Origin: Photorhabdus akhurstii
GTDB taxonomy: Bacteria; Pseudomonadota; Gammaproteobacteria; Enterobacterales; Enterobacteriaceae
NCBI RefSeq assembly: GCF_018448925.1
Contig: NZ_RCWE01000003.1
Span: 1-64,000 of the forward strand
Direction of reading: 5' to 3'
DNA: 64,000 nt
The position numbers and the translations under genes were made by a program. The notes under the pieces were generated by a model, which had not been told where the DNA came from, did no database searches, and was given only the letters and a program-made list of their open reading frames with translations. Of the stretch, positions 29,348 through 37,329 are shown one piece after another. Within the stretch, counting starts at the first letter, position 1. Every line of letters starts with the position of its first letter.

Positions 29348-29914
29348 ATGAATTTTGATAATATAGTTATTGTTCATGGCCTTATGGCGACTCCTGATCA
29401 TCATTGGTTTCCTTGGCTTAAAAGTCAATATGAAAGGTCAAATGTTCGGGTAATAGTGCCGGAAATGCCTGAATCTCACGCTCCTTCACCTCATTTATGG
29501 CAAGAAAAGTTGCAGGAGAGTGTACCTAATCCTAATGAAAAAACGCTTTTTATTGGGCATAGCTTGGGTTGTATTGCCGCACTCCGTTATATTTCATCTT
29601 TACCTGATAATGTAAATATTGGCGGGATTGTATTAATTGCAGGATTTTATGAAAAATTATCGACTTTACCCGAATTAAGTATATTTACTGAGGAGAACTT
29701 GGATTTTCATCCCCTTATACACAGAATAAACCAACGAATAGTAATATTATCGCTTAATGATGAAATTGTACCTCCACAGTTTACATTAAATTTAAGTCAG
29801 CAGCTCCGGGCTGAATTATATGGCTTCCCTGGTGGCGGGCATTTTTTAGATCGCGACGGTTTTACTGTTTTTCCTAACTTAGAGAAGGTATTAAAAGACA
29901 ATTCAATGTTATAA
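29348..29914 (+). CDS. RBBP9/YdeN-family serine hydrolase
   Basis: A 188-residue alpha/beta hydrolase of the RBBP9/YdeN type. The N-terminal strand IVIVHGLMATPDHHWFPWL and the nucleophile elbow FIGHSLGC (Ser near residue 74) are visible. An aspartate in LSLNDEIVPP (near 138) and a histidine in GGGHFLD (near 161) complete the triad. The physiological substrate is unknown. ATG 29348 is preferred over the in-frame TTG 3 nt upstream because GAGGTG is well placed. Its last 12 codons are duplicated about 4.1 kb downstream at 33986-34023, which marks the left edge of an inserted segment. Confidence 0.85.
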   Translation: MNFDNIVIVHGLMATPDHHWFPWLKSQYERSNVRVIVPEMPESHAPSPHLWQEKLQESVPNPNEKTLFIGHSLGCIAALRYISSLPDNVNIGGIVLIAGFYEKLSTLPELSIFTEENLDFHPLIHRINQRIVILSLNDEIVPPQFTLNLSQQLRAELYGFPGGGHFLDRDGFTVFPNLEKVLKDNSML

Positions 29915-29916
29915 AT
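29879..29916 (+). repeat. Left copy of 38-bp direct repeat flanking an inserted segment
   Basis: The 3' end of the hydrolase gene, including its stop codon, recurs at 33986-34023 with two base differences. A repeat of a gene's 3' end on both sides of a foreign segment is how site-specific integration usually looks, although no integrase is present between the copies. Confidence 0.7.
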
Positions 29917-30082
29917 AAATGTCTTTGTTGTTCTGTAAATATGCCAAGTTTACTTATATTCATAACTTGGCTATTTTAATTAATATGGATTATGACTAAT
30001 AATAAATTCAGGATAGTGTAAATTAAAACTTAATTTAAATAAATGAAGTGGAATGGTTAGTGCCAAAATATATATTCTGCAT

Positions 30083-30156
30083 TTTTAATCGCAGTGGTGA
30101 AAAAATTAAACCATAAGCTGCTATCGAAGTTCTCTATCGTTTGATGAAGGGTGAGG
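30083..30156 (+). pseudogene. ilvI fragment
   Basis: This stretch matches ilvI at 38421-38494 at about 90 percent (roughly seven differences in 74 bases) and lies in the same orientation. One difference turns a glutamine codon CAA into TAA, so it is a dead fragment. It records an ectopic duplication or recombination involving ilvI. Confidence 0.75.
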
Positions 30157-30503
30157 TCTGCTGACAAAATGGGCACTTCACGTCAACTTTGGCCATCAAA
30201 AATTTTTTAATAAATGACGGAATTTTACATGATGATCACCGCATTGAATGCATGACCGAAAGAATAATGACAATAAATTCAAATAATTACGTAAAATCAG
30301 CCTATTGAAAAGCATACCAAGCTCGGTACAATTTTTATCACAAAAAGTAACAAATAATGTACAATTTTTTCAATGGGTTACATTTTTAGTTGTGATAGTA
30401 CCCACAAATAATTAACTATTATATAGTTGAAATAATAAAAACTGTTAATATTACAAAACTGAATTAAATTTTAATCCAGTGTAACTTGTCAAAACAAACA
30501 TCC

Positions 30504-30511
30504 CGGAGGGG
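30504..30511 (+). promoter_or_regulatory. Very strong ribosome binding site before a short peptide frame
   Basis: CGGAGGGG with a 7-nt spacer to GTG 30519. In an AT-rich stretch, such a near-perfect anti-16S match strongly suggests that the short frame is translated. Confidence 0.6.
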
Positions 30512-30518
30512 AATAAAA

Positions 30519-30611
30519 GTGAATGTGATAACAGCACAAGCATTTAGACCGCTAACTGATGATGAAACATTAAATTATGATAATGGTTTAATGAGTTCAT
30601 CCCCTAATTAA
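30519..30611 (+). CDS. Short peptide, possible RiPP precursor
   Basis: A 30-codon frame from GTG 30519 encoding MNVITAQAFRPLTDD and fifteen more residues, ending GLMSSSPN. It has a very strong ribosome binding site. A perfect hairpin follows, before a gene for a nucleotidyltransferase with a PqqD-like domain. Small peptide, attenuating hairpin and modifying enzyme in that order is the usual layout of ribosomally made, modified peptide (RiPP) clusters; PqqD-like domains are the peptide-binding elements of such pathways. The function is inference. The alternative is a leader or regulatory peptide. Confidence 0.45.
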   Translation: MNVITAQAFRPLTDDETLNYDNGLMSSSPN

Positions 30612-30616
30612 TAGAA

Positions 30617-30651
30617 AAAGGAATAAAGGTATACATAACCTTTATTCCTTT
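30617..30651 (+). terminator. Perfect 14-bp hairpin between peptide and enzyme genes
   Basis: AAAGGAATAAAGGT (30617-30630) and ACCTTTATTCCTTT (30638-30651) pair fully around a 7-nt loop, with T-rich sequence after. It would reduce read-through, giving more precursor than enzyme transcript. Confidence 0.7.
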
Positions 30652-30686
30652 ATTTGTTCTTTCATTTATAAGATAAAAGGTAAAGC

Positions 30687-31730
30687 ATGGACATAATTAA
30701 CGTAAAAAGGAAAATAACAGAAATAATAAATAAAAAATTTAATGATACTGATCTGTATACTTGCTACTTGTCAGGCTCAGTCATTGAAGGGTTTGCAACG
30801 CCAAAATCTGATTATGATGTCTATGTTATATTGGAAGAAGAACTAGAAAAAGAATGCGAAGAGATATTTATACCATCCGATATCGGAATGTTAGAAGTGA
30901 CGATAATCTCTTTAAAAGAGATAAAAGAAATCATGAAGATAATCAACAATGGAAGCTTAAACTCCGATTGGTATAAATTACATTTATCTCATAGGATATT
31001 AACAGGGGAATCGATTATAAAATCAAATAATTTTGACACATTAAAAGGAGGAATAAATAAAGCTAAATTATGTGAAATACTTAAGACCAAAGCAAAAAAC
31101 TTTGGAGAAAAGTGTTTTTCCGATGGGATTGGAAATATTTTAAATAATGACCTAATATCAGCAGCATTCAACTTTGAACGAACAGTTAATTCAGCAATGG
31201 ATTATATCCTGGCTTCAAGTGAAAACACATCCACTTTAATAAAGTGGCGCTATCAAAATGCAATGAAGGTGTTTGGAAAAGATCATCCAATAACATCTAT
31301 ATACTTGATGATTTGTTCAAAATTTAATGTAATCAATGATATTGCAACAATTGATTACATAAATTCAGTTGCAAAAATGTGGCAATTAACTTTAGACTAT
31401 TGTCAAGGAAAAGATATTTTTAGTTACAATGTATCTTTTACAAAAAGAAGAATAGCTAATACATCCGATATTTCATTATCAGATGAAAATAATAAACCAA
31501 TAATAAAAAATTTATGGTATAGAGTCTTGTGTAAAGATGGGAAATTAATACTTTTCGCAAAAAAAGCATTATGTGAGATCAATTCAGATGCATATAGGGT
31601 TTGGTTAGTAATAGACAATGGAAAAACAGAGTTTGAAGTTGTTTCAGAGTTGGAAAAACTTGGAATAACTAATACAAAAGCTAGTTTTTATATATCGGAA
31701 TTCGAAAGACTAGGGGCGTTAACAAGATAA
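30687..31730 (+). CDS. Nucleotidyltransferase with C-terminal PqqD-like (RRE) domain
   Basis: A 347-residue protein. The N-terminus is a minimal polymerase-beta-type nucleotidyltransferase: Gly30-Ser31 followed by Asp42 and Asp44 in SGSVIEG and KSDYDVYV, the metal-binding pattern of aminoglycoside-type and MNT transferases. After a helical middle, residues from about 262 fit a PqqD-like winged-helix peptide-binding fold: KLILFAKKALCEINSDAYRV, then DNGKTEFEVVSELEKLG, ending in FERLGAL. That domain is the RiPP recognition element in many peptide-modifying enzymes, so the enzyme may nucleotidylate the small peptide encoded upstream. Both the reaction and the substrate are inferred. Codon use is very AT-rich, unlike core genes. 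Confidence 0.6.
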   Translation: MDIINVKRKITEIINKKFNDTDLYTCYLSGSVIEGFATPKSDYDVYVILEEELEKECEEIFIPSDIGMLEVTIISLKEIKEIMKIINNGSLNSDWYKLHLSHRILTGESIIKSNNFDTLKGGINKAKLCEILKTKAKNFGEKCFSDGIGNILNNDLISAAFNFERTVNSAMDYILASSENTSTLIKWRYQNAMKVFGKDHPITSIYLMICSKFNVINDIATIDYINSVAKMWQLTLDYCQGKDIFSYNVSFTKRRIANTSDISLSDENNKPIIKNLWYRVLCKDGKLILFAKKALCEINSDAYRVWLVIDNGKTEFEVVSELEKLGITNTKASFYISEFERLGALTR

Positions 31731-32039
31731 TACATATTTGTAATGAATTAGTTGATTATTTAAATATAAATAAACTTACTTATTATATAGGTAATTTAGT
31801 AAATGGATATGGCTTAGATCCAGAATTAGCCTTATATGGTACTGAACTACGTGAGTTAAAGAGAAATAAAGGAAACATTCTAGGAAACTTAACCCACATT
31901 AAACATAGAAAATATTTACCAAGATCATTATCTATGGGATAAGGTTTTTACGCTAGCTAAAAACAAACCATTTATTATCGGTAGTGGTAGAAATTCACTT
32001 GATACTGAAGCGTACTACGGGGAAAAAAGAAATGATTAA
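31727..32039 (+). pseudogene. Frameshifted gene of unknown family between transferase and kinase
   Basis: Two overlapping frames look like one gene. The first (31727-31942, no clear start codon) encodes CNELVDYLNINKLTYYIGNL and LYGTELRELKRNKGNILGN. The second (open from about 31889 to TAA 32037) encodes YQDHYLWDKVFTLAKNKPF, IIGSGRNSLDTEAYYGEK. The second ends by overlapping the kinase start by 8 nt, typical of a coupled operon, so it was probably coding. The shift lies somewhere in 31889-31925. The family is not recognised. Confidence 0.4.
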
Positions 32040-32703
32040 ACGCGGGTTATTTATAGCTTTTGAAGGAAATGATGGTGCAGGTAAATCAACAATTTCACGC
32101 GAGATTTATGATATTTTATCTCTAGATTATAATAATATTGTTTTTTTAGATAAGAATTATCCTTTACTACCATCTGGATATAGTATGTATCACATGGGAA
32201 AAATACGAGATATCCTTTGGGATTATGACATTTCAGCTCCATTGGGTGAACTTGGTGACCGGCATTGGATTCTATTGATAGCATCATGGTTTTCTGTTTT
32301 AGATAGTTTAATTATTCAACCTTGTTTATTGCAAGGTAAAATTATTATATGTGATAGTTGGTATTATAAATATTTAGCAAGATTCTTACTTAAATCCACG
32401 GAATTAGCAGAATTAAGTAAATCAGTTCTATCTATAAACACAAAACCAGACATGGTTATATATCTTGATGTTCCTCCAAATATTGCTGAAAAAAGGAAAA
32501 GAATATTAAAACCTAGTGAGTCTGGAAAATTAGAGATAAATGAAAACTATGATTTTATAGAATATCAAAAACATGTTCTTAATCAATACCAGACGTTTTA
32601 TGATGACACTTGGGAAATTATTGATACTGACACCTTAACTAAAGATGCAGTAATTAAATTAATAGTGGATATTATTCAAGTGGAAATACTGAAAAAAATG
32701 TAA
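32032..32703 (+). CDS. Thymidylate-kinase-like P-loop kinase
   Basis: A 223-residue P-loop kinase resembling dTMP kinase. Seen are FEGNDGAGKST at residues 10-20, the nucleotide-binding arginine in GDRHW (Arg77) and YLDVPPNIAEKRKR, in the usual place of the lid-adjacent strand. ATG 32032 is chosen over the upstream frame opening at 31984 because the family domain starts here and GGGGAAAAAAGAA precedes it. The cell must also have a housekeeping tmk, so this copy is likely specialised, perhaps making or consuming a nucleotide for the neighbouring transferase (inference). It overlaps the upstream frame by 8 nt. Confidence 0.65.
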   Translation: MIKRGLFIAFEGNDGAGKSTISREIYDILSLDYNNIVFLDKNYPLLPSGYSMYHMGKIRDILWDYDISAPLGELGDRHWILLIASWFSVLDSLIIQPCLLQGKIIICDSWYYKYLARFLLKSTELAELSKSVLSINTKPDMVIYLDVPPNIAEKRKRILKPSESGKLEINENYDFIEYQKHVLNQYQTFYDDTWEIIDTDTLTKDAVIKLIVDIIQVEILKKM

Positions 32704-32752
32704 TTATTGCAAGATCTATATTTATTGAGGTTATTTTATCTGGAGGAAAATA

Positions 32753-33953
32753 ATGGATAAAGAATTTAGAAAATTAATATTAGCTTCCTCAGGAAATTCT
32801 TTTACCTTGTATTTGGAGATGATAATATCATTCACGCTAATCACATATCACTGGAACGGTGGAGCGATATACTCATCTTTATATACAATTTCATATGCTG
32901 CATCGTTACTATTTCTAACGCCCTATGTTTCGTCATTTGTCGATGAACATATAAAACCGAAAAAGTACATTGTTATCATTTCGTTACTTTGTGATGTTAT
33001 TACTGCTTTTCAATACAACATTGATGATATTAATATATATTCTTTATTCTTTATTCTTTATTCTTTATTCTTTTATTAAAAATATCCTTCGTTTATTTTT
33101 AGGACCTTCTAATTTTTTAATATTAAAAAACATATCAACCAAGCAATTTGAAAAAAACTTTAGTTATTGGCAGGTTTTATTTCAAATATACAAAATGTTA
33201 GCCCCGTTATTTTTAGGTTTTATTCTTATCTATTACTCAGTAAAACAAATTCTTATTTTAATATCAGTGCTTTATTTTATTTCAGCAGTTTTATATATTT
33301 TTGTTTCAGAACCATTGATTAATGTTGACCGCAAAAAAACAAGATATCACTAATTAATTACTTTAATATAATGAAAGATAATAGAATATTATCTTCATTT
33401 ATTGTTATTTCTACTTTAACTTGTTTTGGCTATTTATCAGATAGCCTAATAGCTCTTAGCTTTATGAAGCAGGGATTAAATGGAAGCCATTATAGTTTTG
33501 CTATGTGTCTTTCAGGTGTTTCAGGTATTCTAATTGGTTTATTATTTGGAAAGTATAAAATTAACATATCTTTAAATATTATGTTGTTTTCATTCTTTTT
33601 GTGGGGATTGGGGTATCTTTTAATAGGAATAACAAATCAATTTAACGATTTATTTCCTGATAAAATCAGTTTATTTTTTATATTTTTAGTAATGGTAATA
33701 ATAGGAGTAGGATCGTCTATGAATAATATTATTGTTACCATTCATATGCAGAAATTCGCAACTAATGATAACTCGGCTAAAATATTTGGCTTAACGTCAA
33801 TTTCTGTTGGTTTTTCCATGTTTATTGGCCCTTTGATAGGTTCGACAATATCTTATTTTTTTTCCCATAAGCATCGTTTTTTTTACAACATTTATAGGTA
33901 TTTTTTTAACCATAATTGTGGTCACTTTAATAAATCGTAAATCCACGTCATGA
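32753..33953 (+). pseudogene. MFS exporter gene broken at three slippage-prone tracts (possibly phase-variable)
   Basis: Three successive frames together make one 12-helix major-facilitator protein. Frame one (from ATG 32753, with GGAGG upstream) shifts at four 7-bp units at 33040-33073. Frame two shifts at seven As (33333-33339). Frame three shifts at eight Ts (33877-33884), after which TTFIGIFLTIIVVTLINRK forms the last helix, ending at TGA 33951. Losing one 7-bp unit, gaining one A and losing one T gives an uninterrupted 397-residue protein, the normal family size. It would export the cluster's product. Decay, on-off switching, or sequencing errors in the homopolymers are the alternatives. 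Confidence 0.7.
33040..33073 (+). repeat. 7-bp tandem repeat inside the MFS gene
   Basis: TTCTTTA is present four times plus a six-base partial copy. A unit length not divisible by 3 makes each copy change a frameshift; loss of one copy joins the first two parts of the gene. Confidence 0.85.
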
Positions 33954-33985
33954 CATAGTTTTACTGAGAGCCAATGGAGGATGTA

Positions 33986-34023
33986 TTAGAAAAGGTATTA
34001 AAAGACAATTCAATGTTGTAAAT
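33986..34023 (+). repeat. Right copy of the 38-bp direct repeat
   Basis: This repeats the hydrolase 3' end at 29879-29916 with two differences. It lies 33 bp after the MFS gene end and closes the inserted segment. Confidence 0.7.
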
Positions 34024-34137
34024 AAGAATTTTCTTATATAAATTAATATGGCAGTTTTTTCATGTCTTATGTAATTATGATAGATTTTGTGTGTTTTAAA
34101 TAATTTGTCAAAATATCATTTGCCTACTGTAAAATAA

Positions 34138-34159
34138 CCCGCTCTGAATACAGAGCGGG
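34138..34159 (-). terminator. Terminator of the lipoprotein operon
   Basis: CCCGCTCTG (34138-34146) pairs with CAGAGCGGG (34151-34159) around AATA. On the minus strand TTATTTTA follows, 15 nt past the lipoprotein stop. Confidence 0.8.
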
Positions 34160-34174
34160 ATTATAAGTGTATTT

Positions 34175-34801
34175 TTAGTTGCTTTTTTCTACTGATGGGA
34201 TGGGTTTATATCTCATTAGAATTAAAAATTCATCCCAATTATTTATTATTTCTTGAGATATTTCTTTTTCCACGGTGCCCTTTTCAGCATTTATTTTAAT
34301 ATAATGAAATGCCTTTTCTAAATCTTGTGGGCTATTCCCTAAACCATGTAAATAATTCACTCCTATTATCTGATACCCATTTATTATTCCAGAATCTCCA
34401 GCTCTTTGAAGCAGATCATTGGCTTTTATTTGATCTTCTTGTACTCCATAACCAAAACTATAAATTATGCCGAGATTATATAAAGATTCCGCATGGTTTT
34501 TATCTAACTTTAATGCCTTGCTATAATACTCGATGGCTTTTTGGTAATCCCTTTCTGATTCCTTTAATGAATTGTCAGTATAAAGTTTTCCTAATAAAAA
34601 ATAGGCATCAACGCTACCATTCTGAGCTTGTTTTTCCAGTTCCCGAAACTCTTCAACTGTTCTCGGTACTTTCAGTGGAAGTTCCTTAACCATACCTGTA
34701 TATTTAATTCCATCAAATACAGTTCTAGGAATATTTGTTTTCGTCGGTTCTGCACATGCATTGGTAAATAATACGATTATCAGCAAAAGTATATATTTCA
34801 T
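34175..34801 (-). CDS. Sel1/TPR-repeat lipoprotein
   Basis: A 208-residue lipoprotein. A short signal peptide ends at a lipobox-like LFTNAC (Cys16). It is followed by Sel1/TPR helical repeats: AYFLLGKLYTD, AIEYYSKALKLDKNHAESLYNLG, SFGYGVQEDQIKANDLLQRAG and YLHGLGNSPQDLEKAFHYI. Sel1 repeats mediate protein-protein contacts. It starts 9 nt after the stop of the calcium-binding protein gene on the same strand, so the two are co-transcribed and may act together at the envelope, for example as an immunity or accessory pair. The function is unknown. Confidence 0.7.
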   Translation of the reverse strand: MKYILLLIIVLFTNACAEPTKTNIPRTVFDGIKYTGMVKELPLKVPRTVEEFRELEKQAQNGSVDAYFLLGKLYTDNSLKESERDYQKAIEYYSKALKLDKNHAESLYNLGIIYSFGYGVQEDQIKANDLLQRAGDSGIINGYQIIGVNYLHGLGNSPQDLEKAFHYIKINAEKGTVEKEISQEIINNWDEFLILMRYKPIPSVEKSN

Positions 34802-34810
34802 TCTACTAGT

Positions 34811-36076
34811 TTATCCTATCGGGTTGACGGTAAGAAGTTGAATTGGTGTTATCCCGACAGAGATAGTGTTGTTAATTTCTTCTGTTTGCTGGCTGACAAA
34901 GCAGGCCATCGCATTAATTAGATTATGTAATTCGTTACTTAGTTCAGCTTCGTGTATAGATATTGGCTCCTGTTTAAACCAGACATCCGTGATCTCTGTC
35001 TGATATCCATTTGACCAGTTGACGGTAGATGTCAGTCCGTGGTAATTACCTTGTAGATCAAAATAATCGCTCTCCTGATAGTTTAGTTGAATAGATTTAA
35101 TATCGGTTTCTTCAAGACTGTTAAGTTCATCTGGGGTACTGAGTCCGTCTAAATTCCTATCCTGCCAGATTTTTAATGTGTTCCAAGTTACATCTTGGTT
35201 ATCAATAATACCGTCCTGATTGCTGTCTATATCAGCTAAAGCCATAAAACCATGTTGTGCTTTTACTCCAGATGACAGTTGGGAATTTTCCCCAAACAAT
35301 TCGGTGCCATTATTGATTAATCCGTCATTGTTTTTATCCCAGACTAATAAGCTATCATTTGCATCGATCCAACCTGTATTGACTTTATGCCCTTGACCGT
35401 CAAAATCAAATACTACTCCTAATTCACTGGTTACTGTTTGAACGCCATCGCCATTTAAATCAATTACTAATGGTGTTATGTAAGTTTTCGTAACTTTTTT
35501 CGGGTTTGGGAAAATTTGATTGAGTACTTGATTAGGAGTCTTCTCTAAGTTTAGAGTAATGCCAGAGTAACCAGCATGTCCTCCCTCTCTGTGAAACGTG
35601 TCTTTTACAAAATCAATACAGTTATTTGTTAATAAATTATAGGATGGTGGTTGCGTTTTTCCATCCCGGTAATCAATAGTTTTCTGAAAAACCATATCAA
35701 GGTCCATCAAGAATTGAAGGTTTTGGGATACCATTGTTAGTGATGAGGCGGTAGGGTAGCGTATATGGTCATTAAACGACAAATTGTCTTTAACGGTACC
35801 CCAATCTTCCCCCGGACTTAATCCTGCGGTAATGGACTCAAAATTACCAGTTTTGGGGTTGTTATTTCTGATGGTATAGAAAACATGACCCGTAAGTGAT
35901 TTACCCATATTGATTCCATTTTCTCCTGCTATAGGAGCACCTTGGGGGGCTACATGCAAGGTTATAGATGGCGTGTTTTCAAAGTATGAAAGTTTATCGT
36001 CGGGCATAATTTCTTGATAGTTTTCAAATATTCCTATTGTTTTATGTTTAGGTTGTTGTAGCGTTTCATCAGGCAT
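34811..36076 (-). CDS. Cysteine-peptidase-like/calcium-binding (EF-hand-type) putative secreted protein
   Basis: A 421-residue protein from ATG 36076, chosen because GAGGAAG lies 9 nt upstream; ATG 36094 has no such site. The N-terminal 190 residues contain LTGHVFYTI and, about 90 residues on, LLTNNCIDFVKD. This His-then-Asn-Cys order is seen in permuted papain-like folds (inference). The C-terminal half is a calcium-binding region with DLNGDGVQT, DKNNDGLINNGTELFGEN, DSNQDGIIDNQD and DRNLDGLSTPDEL, typical of large RTX-like or hemolysin-type exoproteins. No signal peptide is seen. Type I secretion gene fragments lie upstream and a lipoprotein gene downstream, suggesting a former type I substrate locus. 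Confidence 0.6.
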   Translation of the reverse strand: MPDETLQQPKHKTIGIFENYQEIMPDDKLSYFENTPSITLHVAPQGAPIAGENGINMGKSLTGHVFYTIRNNNPKTGNFESITAGLSPGEDWGTVKDNLSFNDHIRYPTASSLTMVSQNLQFLMDLDMVFQKTIDYRDGKTQPPSYNLLTNNCIDFVKDTFHREGGHAGYSGITLNLEKTPNQVLNQIFPNPKKVTKTYITPLVIDLNGDGVQTVTSELGVVFDFDGQGHKVNTGWIDANDSLLVWDKNNDGLINNGTELFGENSQLSSGVKAQHGFMALADIDSNQDGIIDNQDVTWNTLKIWQDRNLDGLSTPDELNSLEETDIKSIQLNYQESDYFDLQGNYHGLTSTVNWSNGYQTEITDVWFKQEPISIHEAELSNELHNLINAMACFVSQQTEEINNTISVGITPIQLLTVNPIG

Positions 36077-36185
36077 ATGTGGTTTCTTCCTCATTGATTT
36101 AAAAATAATTCTTATCTTTCAGATAAAGTGTCACTAAATTGGTTCTTTTTGTTTTAAAAAATGAATTGAGAAGTCATTATCATTC

Positions 36186-36404
36186 CTAAAGGCTTTCTTC
36201 GATTTTGGTTTTTAACGGGCTGAGCACATAGTCAATAATTCTCAGTCGGTTAGTTTTTGTTTCTACCTTTATGTTCATATTGGCAACTAGCATCATTTGT
36301 TCACCATTAACAGTCAGATGATTTTTATCTAACTGAATGATAGTCGAATAAATTAGGTTGTATCCGTTTATATTTCTTAGGACGATTATTGAATTGAGGG
36401 ACAC
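36186..36404 (-). pseudogene. HlyD-family C-terminal fragment
   Basis: 72 codons ending ETKTNRLRIIDYVLSPLKTK and then IEESL. This matches the end of HlyD-type membrane fusion proteins of type I secretion (KTG-R--I-YLLSPL--ESL). The N-terminal 400 or so residues of a normal HlyD are missing. The frame overlaps the HlyB fragment upstream, so an internal deletion has joined the two genes. Confidence 0.65.
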
Positions 36405-36595
36405 AACTTGGTTTCCTTGGCACGAAATGAAATGTTGTTTATCTGTATTCCAGACAGCCCTACATAAGGCAGGCGGAAAAAATCTTTTTTGATACTTTTA
36501 GTCTTTAAATCCATAGCCTTTAAACCCAATTTATTAGTTGCAAGTAACCACTGGGTTTTATCTAATCCTACAAGCGCCAAATCAGACCCCATCAA
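36386..36595 (-). pseudogene. HlyB-family N-terminal fragment
   Basis: Residues reading LDKTQWLLATNKLGLKAMDL and then FFRLP resemble the start of the C39-peptidase-like domain of HlyB transporters (SWLLAAKSLELKVKQ in E. coli HlyB). The transmembrane and ATPase parts are gone. With the HlyD remnant it shows that a type I secretion system once stood upstream of the calcium-binding protein gene. Confidence 0.55.
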
Positions 36596-37329
36596 ACATT
36601 AGAAGTTAAAATTGAACTATCTATATCATAACTCATTATTGCCTTTTGTAAATAATTTTAATGATATGGTTTGATTGTATTGCGGCCAAATAATCTGATT
36701 AATTTAAATTACCATTTAATTGTCAGCCTTAAATCATTTTCTTGGGAGATGATCTTTTACTTATTATTTAATTTGCGTATATGAGTATAAAAATCATATA
36801 TTAAAATCTCTGGGAAAATATTGAATAGTTGAGGCTGGGACGGCAGGAAAAATAATAGCTTCCATCATATTATCTAATTAAAATGAGGTAAATGAATTTT
36901 ACCCTAATCAATTATTTTCAGTGGCTATCCAAAAACGAGGAAATGACGGTCAAATTATCTGAGGCGTTTGTCGGCATTTCCTTTATCAGCTTCATACTTC
37001 GGTGACCTAAACGATTTTGAAAACTGCTTTTTAGTTTTTTATCGTATATATACTGGATAATACCTATATGTTGTCGTTCTTTTTAGGTATAGCCGCTCAT
37101 ATTCTACTTATTTTTAGCTTCTTGATAGTAAGATAACGCTTACCGGAGACATTTGGAATTGTCATAAAATTGCTATTCTGCCTTTACTCACATTGCTAAC
37201 GCCTGTTTCTAGCGTTATGTTAATTAACTCAGCATCAATATATCGCTGAGAGGCTATTCGTCTTACTAAAATAAAAGTGGAAGTCACTTCCGATTTATTA
37301 ACTTGCAAACAGAGCCTGGAGGAAAACCT
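36596..37329. promoter_or_regulatory. ilvIH upstream and leader region
   Basis: About 730 bp, AT-rich. In E. coli the matching region binds Lrp over several sites; individual Lrp sites cannot be assigned here. Close to the gene are inverted repeats TAACGC/GCGTTA (37197-37202, 37212-37217), CTCAGC/GCTGAG (37228-37233, 37245-37250) and the palindrome GGAAGTCACTTCC (37279-37291), which may fold in the leader RNA. There is no leader peptide rich in Ile, Leu or Val. Confidence 0.45.

Larger units (their letters stand above)
29917..30518. other. Non-coding left part of the inserted segment
   Basis: About 600 bp, AT-rich. It contains a copy of part of ilvI (30083-30156) and, at the right end, the ribosome binding site of a small frame at 30519. 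Nothing else is recognised. Confidence 0.5.

Noticed and set aside
36186-36595. Two small independent hypothetical genes
   Set aside because: Both match parts of type I secretion proteins and overlap each other, so they are better read as fused remnants.
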